Assembly (NCBI GenBank): GCA_039029935.1
Contig: JBCCFC010000971.1
Location: 1 to 5,384 of the forward strand
Length of the DNA: 5,384 bases
DNA from: G039029935 sp039029935
GTDB lineage: Bacteria; Chloroflexota; Anaerolineae; Caldilineales; Caldilineaceae
Direction of reading: 5' to 3'
The position numbers and the translations under genes were made by a program. Positions 1-5,384 of the stretch are shown here, one piece after another. How positions within the stretch are numbered: the stretch's first letter is position 1; the number at the start of each line of letters is the position of its first letter. Under the pieces are notes generated by a model. The model searched no databases. It saw nothing but the letters and a program-made list of their open reading frames with translations, and was not told the DNA's origin.

Positions 1-391
1 AAAATAAGTAATTTAGTGCAAGCATAACAGATCTTCGAATCTGCTACATTAGATATTTTCTTTTCTTCTTTCTTCTTCACCACGATAACACTAGTAAATT
101 AGTAATCTTGGTTCCCAATACCTCCACACAAGGAAAGTATTCTTCCCTTTAGTAAATAATGCATTGGAACCATCACCATCAGTAACAGGTTAGTAAATTC
201 TCATTCGTGAGCATTATCAGCTTCTTGTAGAGCCACTTTTTAGGAAGCTATTGTGCCATAGTATAATCTTGCTAGCATGTTGCCCATGGTAGCACAGTTA
301 AAACTTGCAGTGCTCTTTTGAGTTATAGTGACGTATGTGACGCGATCGCGGCACGTTGGTACTCCCATCCAGAACCAGTGAAGGAATGGCC
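1..391. other. Region with no convincing gene, downstream of the sulfotransferase-like gene
   Basis: No gene-sized frame with a start and ribosome binding site is visible on either strand, and I see no tRNA-like fold or intrinsic terminator. Contents: a 23-base pure pyrimidine tract (56-78); three copies of TAGTAAAT (92-99, 150-157, 191-198); the 10-base palindrome CGCGATCGCG (341-350), which contains the cyanobacterial HIP1 octamer GCGATCGC; and two short plus-strand frames (262-321 and 276-413) that could be a decayed gene. The stretch is AT-rich. Confidence 0.5.
341..350. repeat. CGCGATCGCG palindrome containing a HIP1 octamer
   Basis: The octamer GCGATCGC (342-349) is the highly iterated palindrome HIP1, abundant in many cyanobacterial genomes. 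Here it lies in a wider imperfect dyad, GTGaCGCGATCGCGgCAC (338-353). It is the only copy I see in the window, so it supports a cyanobacterial origin only weakly. Confidence 0.6.
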
Positions 392-1135
392 TTACACTAT
401 CAGACGATACTGATATAGTCTCTCATAAAAAGGTAAGCATTCTTCAACAACAGTCTTTAAATGATCAGGTAATATAATTTCCTGCTGGTTGAAAGGAATA
501 AACCCGCTTGAATTTAAGAGGGTTGTATACCAAGTTTTTGCCCATACTGGGTCCGTTTCTCTGATGCCTGACCGCCAAGTCAGCATGTTATCAGAATAAC
601 GAACGCCAAGCTTCATACATAGTGCGTTCAGAATTTTTGTGGGATTTTTTACTAAGTCAGTTGAATCAACAACAATTGGCACTTCTCCGGTTAGACCCTG
701 AATTAGAATGAAAAGATTATAAAGATCTTCCATGCCAATTTCATGCAAGGTGAATTTTTTCGGATAGTCGTATATGTTTTGTCTGGACTGAATTATTTCT
801 TTCGGGTGTCTGATTAAGAAAAAATTATCAAAATTCATTAACCAGTGTAAGTCATTACTTGCTGGGAGGTTATTAGCGGTATGCTTTTGAAATGAGAAAG
901 ATGCTTCTTCCGGTAAATCCCCTGTGATTTTCCGAATAACCTTTTTGTAGTCAGTTTCATAAAGCTCAATCATTTCTGATTTATGTGGATGATCAGCCTC
1001 TTGTGTAAGAAGATATGGCGCATAGAATGGCTCATCATAAATGACACAGCCATCTAATTCTTGAAAAGCCCGCGTCATCAGTGTTGAACGGCTTCTAGCA
1101 CAAGTCCACATTGCGATATGCTTATTTGCTGCCAT
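392..1135 (-). CDS. Sulfotransferase-like protein (PAPS-dependent family)
   Basis: A protein of 247 residues, TAA stop, close to the usual size of small cytosolic sulfotransferase-fold proteins. The N terminus has the 5'-phosphosulfate loop MWTCARSRSTLM (9-20), followed by YDEPFYAPYL (33-42), typical of the bacterial sulfotransferase-like group with RSRST and DEPFYA motifs. FLIRHPKEIIQSR (106-118) fits the 3'-phosphate-binding element, with arginine 109 and serine 117. KH at 84-85 and the WAKTWY...SSGF segment near the C terminus also match the group as I remember it. I see no signal peptide or membrane segment, so it is probably cytosolic. The expected role is sulfate transfer from PAPS to a hydroxyl or amine, but the acceptor is unknown and some members of this superfamily have no proven activity. 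I chose ATG at 1135 because AAGGA (1146-1150) precedes it; the frame extends to a TTG at 1180 with no such site. It lies 177 bp downstream of the NRPS on the same strand, so a tailoring role is plausible but inferred. Confidence 0.8.
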   Translation of the reverse strand: MAANKHIAMWTCARSRSTLMTRAFQELDGCVIYDEPFYAPYLLTQEADHPHKSEMIELYETDYKKVIRKITGDLPEEASFSFQKHTANNLPASNDLHWLMNFDNFFLIRHPKEIIQSRQNIYDYPKKFTLHEIGMEDLYNLFILIQGLTGEVPIVVDSTDLVKNPTKILNALCMKLGVRYSDNMLTWRSGIRETDPVWAKTWYTTLLNSSGFIPFNQQEIILPDHLKTVVEECLPFYERLYQYRLIV

Positions 1136-1145
1136 CAGCAAAAAT

Positions 1146-1150
1146 TCCTT
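1146..1150 (-). promoter_or_regulatory. Shine-Dalgarno site for the sulfotransferase-like gene
   Basis: The coding strand reads GAAAGGAA just ahead of the ATG at 1135, with 10 bases between AAGGA and the start codon. The alternative TTG start at 1180 is preceded by an A/C-rich stretch without a purine box. This site therefore decides the start and shortens the protein by 15 residues compared with the longest open frame. Confidence 0.6.
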
Positions 1151-1238
1151 TCGATTTTTAGAACTTGAATTTTCAGACAAGCTTTTGGTTTTGTTTGGTA
1201 TAATTAATGCTTAAAAATTCCATAAAGAATTCTATGTT

Positions 1239-1255
1239 ATGCTTTCGTAAAGCAT
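1239..1255. repeat. Perfect 7 bp inverted repeat in the NRPS-sulfotransferase gap
   Basis: The stem ATGCTTT / AAAGCAT is perfect, with a 3-base spacer. It lies 57 bp past the NRPS stop and about 100 bp before the sulfotransferase ATG. On the coding strand it is followed by AACATAGAATTC rather than a run of T, so it is a poor intrinsic terminator. It could be a weak processing or attenuation hairpin, or an operator-like dyad for the second gene. No convincing -35/-10 pair could be fixed in this AT-rich gap. Confidence 0.45.
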
Positions 1256-1312
1256 GATACATAATTGTTTGATGCTCACCAGTAACCCAAACTGTATCCA
1301 CTGGCTACTGTG

Positions 1313-4300
1313 TCAAGGCTTGCCAGCAACCAGCCTTTTTTCTACTTCTGTCCCTAAATACCTAATATTTTCTGGATTCAGTAGAGTAAGATGTGTTCCT
1401 TGCACAGCTATCTGTTCAACGGAACCAGAGACAAGGTTTGCCCATCGAGTCATCCCCTTTACTGAATCTGATCCCTCTGCTGTGAACACAACCACATCGC
1501 CTGTATACGGTTTGAGTTGGTACTGTTGAACTATGCGCATGTTGTTTAGATAGACGTTGTAGATGCGCTCAACCATCGTCGTCTCAAAGGGGAACGTATA
1601 CCCATCCTCGGCCAAGTGCCGACAGAGTGGCTGAATAGGCGCGTCTCCATAGTGCGACGCCATCTGCTGACATAGCTGGCGCAGATATTGCGGAGCAACT
1701 TCATGGCTCAGGCCAAGATTTTGGACAAAATTGGCAAGTTGTGAATCTCTTGGCATATCAAGGCGGGGTTCTTCTGGATTGTCAGGATACTCATCCAAAA
1801 TCGCAAAGAATTCAATCCCTTCCCCTCGTTGTCGTAATTGTTGCGCAATTTCATAGCCCAACCTTGCCCCAAACGACCAACCCAGCAAGTGATACGGGCC
1901 CGTAGGCTGTATTTTTTTGATTGCACGAATGGTATCCGCCGCAACCTCTTCAAGCGTATGAAAGAGCGGTAACTCATCGTAAATTCCTCGCGCCTGCAGT
2001 GCATAGAGTGGTTGTTGTGGGCTTAGGTAGGGTATCAAACTGCGGAACTGACTAATGGTCCCTGTCACTGGATAGAAACAGAACAATGGTGGATGGGCAT
2101 CTTGATGAGAACCCTGCTGGAGGGCAACGAACCACGAGTCTGTCTCTTGGTCTTGTTCTTGTTCAGATGGCAGTGGCACATATTCAGAACTTGCACAGGC
2201 TTCGGTAATCAATCCATGCAAGTGTCGTTGGAATCGATCCAATAATGTCTCTACCCATTCTAAGTCTAGTTGAGGCGCGACTGTCCAATGAATATGCAGT
2301 TGCCCATCAATAATCATCGCATTGTTGTCTAGCAGTGTATCCCGAACCAATGCCCGTGAAACAGCTAGACCCGTTGTCTCAGAGGCCATACCAAAACGAT
2401 GGTTATCCAAACTATCTAGCTGCCCCAAATAATTGTAGACCACTTTGGCTTTTGACAAGGCTGCAACCTCTGCACGCACCGTCTCATCGGGGTGAAAGTG
2501 CTGTAACGCCCCGAAACTGATGCCCCCATCGGTAATGCGGCGCAACTGGTCTAGGGTGTAGCGGATACGCTTGACGGCTGTTCCCTCAAAGCGAGGAATT
2601 GTCAACGGATAGGCAGAGGTAAACCAACCGACCGTGCGGTTGAGGTTGATGGTCTCAAAGAGTTCTTGGCGACCATAGCTCTCAAATTTGACGCGAAGAT
2701 TGGTCTGATGTGAACCACCAGCCAAAGTCTCTGCTAAAGTCTCTGCCAAGGCTGTCAGCACCACCGCGTCTAATGTGACATCATGTTGTTCGGGCAGCGT
2801 TCTCAGCAGGTGTTCCGTCTGTTCTACTGAGAGCGTACACGTTAAATGATGGCTATTGCCAATTGTGTTGAGCGCACCAGGATTATCCAGCGGTAGCGTT
2901 ATGAGATTGCTCACTTGGTCCTCGGCGAGCCAATGGTTCATGTCTTGATCAAAATGACCGTCTGCTGTGGCTCTTTGCAGTGCCTCGCCCCAATCTCGAT
3001 AGCTGCTCGTCTTAAGCGGCAGTTCTCCACCGTCGAGCAATGTGGTCAAATCCTCAATCAAAATACGCCAAGAGACGCTGTCAACCGCTAAGTGATGGAT
3101 GACGATAAACAGACGGTCGGGTGTCTCATCACCATCGCTCATTTGAAAATAGACAAAGCGCACCAAATCACCTATCAATGGATTGAGGCTGGCTTGGGTC
3201 TTTGTGCAGATGCGCTCAATTTCTGTTGACTGTTCTTGGGGTGCAATGCCACACAAATCAACCAGCGTCAGTGGGACATGATTCCCCTGCTCCATATACT
3301 CGGCCAGATATGCTTGTTGCCAGCGCAACTCGTTATCCTCTTGACGCTCTTCTTGACGTTTCCCATACTGAAAACGCAGTGCATCGTGATGATGGAGCAG
3401 AGTACGAATCGCCGTTTCAAGCGATGCTGGCTCAATGGTCTGTTTTACTGTCAACAAGAATGATTGATTGAAGTGATACATCTCTGGCTGATTGGCGTTG
3501 AGGAACCAGCGTTGAATCGGCAGCAAAGGGGCATCTCCCGTCTGGATTTCCTGTGAAGCCTCGACACGGAACACGTTCGTTGCAGCGTCCAAATTTCCCG
3601 CCAGTTCCGCAATCGTTGGGTACTGGAAAATATCTTTGACCGTGACATGATACCCCTGCTGTGCTGCTCGACTGACCACCTGAATGCTCAGAATCGAATC
3701 ACCACCCATGCGGAAAAAGTTGTCATGGATGCCAACCGCGTCAACCCGCAACACATCGGTAAAGGCTTGCACAAGAGCCGCCTCGGTTTCTGTGCGCGGT
3801 GCAACAAACTCGCTCTGTGAATCTGTATATTCCGGTGCTGGCAATGCCCGACGGTCCAACTTCCCGTTCGGCGTCAACGGCATCGTATCAAGGATCACAA
3901 AGGCCGATGGAATCATATAGTCGGGCAGTTGTTGAGCGAGGGAGGAGCGAAGGGTTGAAGAGTTGAAAGGTTGAAGGGTTGAAGAGTCTACAGGGGCATC
4001 TTCCGCTTCTTCACTATCAACTATCAACTTTCCACTTTCAACTATATAAGCAACCAACCGCTTATCACCTGCACTCTCTTCCCGTGCCAATACCACCGCC
4101 TCACGTATACCTTCCTGTGCCAACAGTGCATGCTCAATTTCGCCCAACTCAATACGGAAACCACGTATCTTGACTTGGAAGTCGGTTCGTCCCATGTATT
4201 CGATGTTCGGCGGGTGTCCTTTGGGCGCGTCTGCGGGTGCTGGTCGCCATCGACAGAGGTCGCCTGTTTTGTAGAGCCGTCCAAATTCTGGGTGGTCGAT

Positions 4301-5383
4301 GAATCGTTCTGCTGTTAATTCTGGGCGATTGAGGTAGCCTACTGCCAGTTGTTTCCCACCGATATGAAGTTCGCCCTGCATACCGATAGGCACAGGATGA
4401 TTACTTGGATCTAGAATGTATGCTTGCGTTCCACCGATGGGGCGCCCCATCACAACATATGTGGGATTGGCTGGACACGGCCACCACGTCACAAAAACAC
4501 AGGTTTCTGTCGGTCCGTACACATGGTTAATCTGGGCGGTCAGTTGAGACTGAATGCTTTGAATTGTGGTTAACGGTAATACCTCACCACCCGAAACAAA
4601 ATGGCGTATTGTTTGGCATTCTGATAGTCGGCCAGTTTTCACAAACAATGTTAATAATGGGGCGACCATGCTTATGAAGGTTATACGATGTTTCTGAATT
4701 AAATCAGTTACATAAAGTCCCTCTTTCTCTCCACCAGGTTTAGGTAAGACGAGGGTCGCACCAGATAATAAGGGGGAAAAAATTTGCCAAACTGATGCAT
4801 CAAACGTAAACGTTGCTGCTTGCAACATGGCATCTGATGGGTTCATCCCAAAATTGTATATCACCCATTGTAAGAAATGGGTGACAGCCTTGTGTTGCAT
4901 CGCAACCCCTTTGGGACGTCCTGTTGAGCCTGATGTATAAATAATATAGGCCAGATGCTCTGCTGTTGTCCGAGGCTGTGTGTCATCCGTATGCATTTTT
5001 GCCAACTTGGGACTGAGCTTGTCTATATCGACGAGCAACTGGTCAGGGGCAATGGCAATTTGTAAACGCCACTCTGTCTGTGTCAAGATGAGCGAAGCGT
5101 TTGTATCATTCAAGATAAACTGGATACGTTCTGAGGGGGCATTCGGGTCAATGGGTACATAGGCCCCATCCGCCTTGAGAACCGCCAACAAGCCTACCAC
5201 CATGTCAAGCGACCGTTCCATGACTACCGCCACCAGTGTATTCGCTTCGACACCAAGCTCAATGAGATGGTGGGGGCCAATTGGCAAGTTCGTGTTGATG
5301 TCGATCGGACAACTGTCCATGATGGCGTTGCAGTCCAATTCATTGCAGTAGGATGTGGTTCTCCCTACTGTTGTTGCCTGCAC
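1313..5383 (-). CDS. Nonribosomal peptide synthetase, terminal module A-T-E-TE (5' partial)
   Basis: This is the C-terminal end of an NRPS (1356 residues visible, TGA stop). The first visible codon is GTG at 5383, but the frame is open to the edge, so I treat the 5' end as missing. Adenylation domain, residues 1 to about 515: A2 LKADGAYVPIDP (69-80), A3 YTSGSTGRPKGV (149-160), A4 FDAS (194-197), A5 YGPTE (289-293), A7 YKTGDL (371-376), A8 around 398-416, A10 PNGKLDRR with lysine 508. It activates one amino acid as the aminoacyl-AMP. Thiolation domain, about 525-595: GGDS with phosphopantetheine serine 563. Epimerization domain, about 619-1062: PIQRWF (622-627), HHLAVDSVSW (763-772), RTVGWFTSAYP (916-926), YNYLGQ (983-988). 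The SW after the HHxxxD motif and the RTVGWFT motif mark it as E rather than condensation. Type I thioesterase, about 1098-1352: GWSFG with serine 1170, aspartate 1197, and histidine 1331 in GTHLTLL. It should release a peptide ending in a D-residue. Linker insertions and a disturbed N terminus are described separately. Function class is secure; substrate and product are unknown. Confidence 0.95.
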   Translation of the reverse strand: MQATTVGRTTSYCNELDCNAIMDSCPIDINTNLPIGPHHLIELGVEANTLVAVVMERSLDMVVGLLAVLKADGAYVPIDPNAPSERIQFILNDTNASLILTQTEWRLQIAIAPDQLLVDIDKLSPKLAKMHTDDTQPRTTAEHLAYIIYTSGSTGRPKGVAMQHKAVTHFLQWVIYNFGMNPSDAMLQAATFTFDASVWQIFSPLLSGATLVLPKPGGEKEGLYVTDLIQKHRITFISMVAPLLTLFVKTGRLSECQTIRHFVSGGEVLPLTTIQSIQSQLTAQINHVYGPTETCVFVTWWPCPANPTYVVMGRPIGGTQAYILDPSNHPVPIGMQGELHIGGKQLAVGYLNRPELTAERFIDHPEFGRLYKTGDLCRWRPAPADAPKGHPPNIEYMGRTDFQVKIRGFRIELGEIEHALLAQEGIREAVVLAREESAGDKRLVAYIVESGKLIVDSEEAEDAPVDSSTLQPFNSSTLRSSLAQQLPDYMIPSAFVILDTMPLTPNGKLDRRALPAPEYTDSQSEFVAPRTETEAALVQAFTDVLRVDAVGIHDNFFRMGGDSILSIQVVSRAAQQGYHVTVKDIFQYPTIAELAGNLDAATNVFRVEASQEIQTGDAPLLPIQRWFLNANQPEMYHFNQSFLLTVKQTIEPASLETAIRTLLHHHDALRFQYGKRQEERQEDNELRWQQAYLAEYMEQGNHVPLTLVDLCGIAPQEQSTEIERICTKTQASLNPLIGDLVRFVYFQMSDGDETPDRLFIVIHHLAVDSVSWRILIEDLTTLLDGGELPLKTSSYRDWGEALQRATADGHFDQDMNHWLAEDQVSNLITLPLDNPGALNTIGNSHHLTCTLSVEQTEHLLRTLPEQHDVTLDAVVLTALAETLAETLAGGSHQTNLRVKFESYGRQELFETINLNRTVGWFTSAYPLTIPRFEGTAVKRIRYTLDQLRRITDGGISFGALQHFHPDETVRAEVAALSKAKVVYNYLGQLDSLDNHRFGMASETTGLAVSRALVRDTLLDNNAMIIDGQLHIHWTVAPQLDLEWVETLLDRFQRHLHGLITEACASSEYVPLPSEQEQDQETDSWFVALQQGSHQDAHPPLFCFYPVTGTISQFRSLIPYLSPQQPLYALQARGIYDELPLFHTLEEVAADTIRAIKKIQPTGPYHLLGWSFGARLGYEIAQQLRQRGEGIEFFAILDEYPDNPEEPRLDMPRDSQLANFVQNLGLSHEVAPQYLRQLCQQMASHYGDAPIQPLCRHLAEDGYTFPFETTMVERIYNVYLNNMRIVQQYQLKPYTGDVVVFTAEGSDSVKGMTRWANLVSGSVEQIAVQGTHLTLLNPENIRYLGTEVEKRLVAGKP
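3949..3988. repeat. Octanucleotide tandem repeat, five units, inside the NRPS A domain
   Basis: On the plus strand five 8-base units run head to tail: GAAGGGTT, GAAGAGTT, GAAAGGTT, GAAGGGTT, GAAGAGTC. On the coding strand they are translated as residues 466-479, where SSTL recurs with an 8-residue period (467-470 and 475-478), as expected when three 8-base units equal eight codons. They sit in the linker between motifs A8 and A9, which is normally short and variable. Because the unit is not a multiple of three, gain or loss of one copy would shift the frame. Confidence 0.85.
4014..4041. repeat. Heptanucleotide tandem repeat, four units, inside the NRPS A domain
   Basis: Four 7-base units, CTATCAA, CTATCAA, CTTTCCA and CTTTCAA, lie 25 bp from the octamer array and are translated as residues 448-457 (VESGKLIVDS). 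The heptamer resembles the reverse complement of the octamer unit, so the two arrays point toward each other; AGTTGAAAG (3961-3969) is the exact reverse complement of CTTTCAACT (4035-4043). Short tandem heptamers are well known in filamentous cyanobacteria, usually between genes rather than in coding sequence. Confidence 0.75.
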
Positions 5384-5384
5384 C

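Noticed and set aside
28..43. CAGAT…ATCTG hairpin as a terminator
   Set aside because: The stem is only 5 bp, with no T-run on the strand that would carry sulfotransferase transcripts, and it is about 350 bp past the stop.
619..1062. Reading the third NRPS domain (residues 619-1062) as a condensation domain
   Set aside because: HHxxxDSVSW, RTVGWFTSxYP and YNYLGQ are epimerization motifs, and the position after T and before TE does not fit a standard condensation domain. The coordinates given here are protein residues; in the window the domain is about 2198-3529.
1254..1529. Open frame on the plus strand opposite the thioesterase
   Set aside because: It lies antisense to conserved TE sequence, including the GTHLTLL motif, has no ribosome site and shows no domain pattern.
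1708..2004. Second minus-strand frame within the thioesterase region
   Set aside because: It is an out-of-frame reading of the TE domain; the main frame carries the catalytic Ser, Asp and His.
3202..3471. Two overlapping plus-strand frames opposite the epimerization domain
   Set aside because: Both are shadows of the well-supported E domain; composition is non-protein-like and no start signal is present.
3949..4043. CRISPR array
   Set aside because: Units are 7-8 bp and directly adjacent, with no spacers; this is simple tandem repetition within a coding region.
4042..4318. Minus- and plus-strand frames overlapping the A7-A8 region
   Set aside because: The A7, A8 and linker sequence in the NRPS frame accounts for this DNA; the alternative frames show no motifs.

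Overview
The window is bacterial and carries the 3' part of a nonribosomal peptide synthetase (NRPS) gene. A small sulfotransferase-like gene follows it in the same orientation; both are on the minus strand. The NRPS enters from the right edge, so its 5' end is outside the window. Phylum cannot be fixed from this sequence. The single GCGATCGC octamer (342-349) and the short tandem 7-8 bp repeats would suit a filamentous cyanobacterium, but one octamer is weak evidence and other NRPS-rich bacteria carry similar repeats. By eye the NRPS is roughly 45-50% G+C and the sulfotransferase gene nearer 40%.

Layout, in the order the minus strand is read. From 5383 to 1313 is one continuous frame with the domain order adenylation (A), thiolation (T), epimerization (E), thioesterase (TE). 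This is a terminal module that activates one amino acid, holds it on the carrier domain, inverts its alpha carbon to D, and releases the finished peptide. No condensation domain is visible; if present it lies beyond the right edge. From 1312 to 1136 is a 177 bp AT-rich gap with a perfect 7 bp hairpin. From 1135 to 392 is a 247-residue sulfotransferase-like protein with recognisable PAPS-binding elements. From 391 to 1 there is no convincing gene, only a possible protein-coding remnant, one GCGATCGC octamer and a pyrimidine tract.

The genes suggest the end of a biosynthetic cluster: assembly and release of a peptide with a D-configured C-terminal residue, then possibly sulfation of the product. 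The link between the two genes rests only on adjacency and shared orientation.

The main oddities are inside the NRPS. A compact patch of 8-mer and 7-mer tandem repeats is read as protein in the A-domain linker between motifs A8 and A9. A Pro/Ala-rich insertion lies between A7 and A8. The A-domain N terminus looks damaged near the window edge. The specificity code matches no common code I recognise. The E domain has diverged E4 and E6 motifs but keeps the expected catalytic residues. I see no wholly new type of system here.
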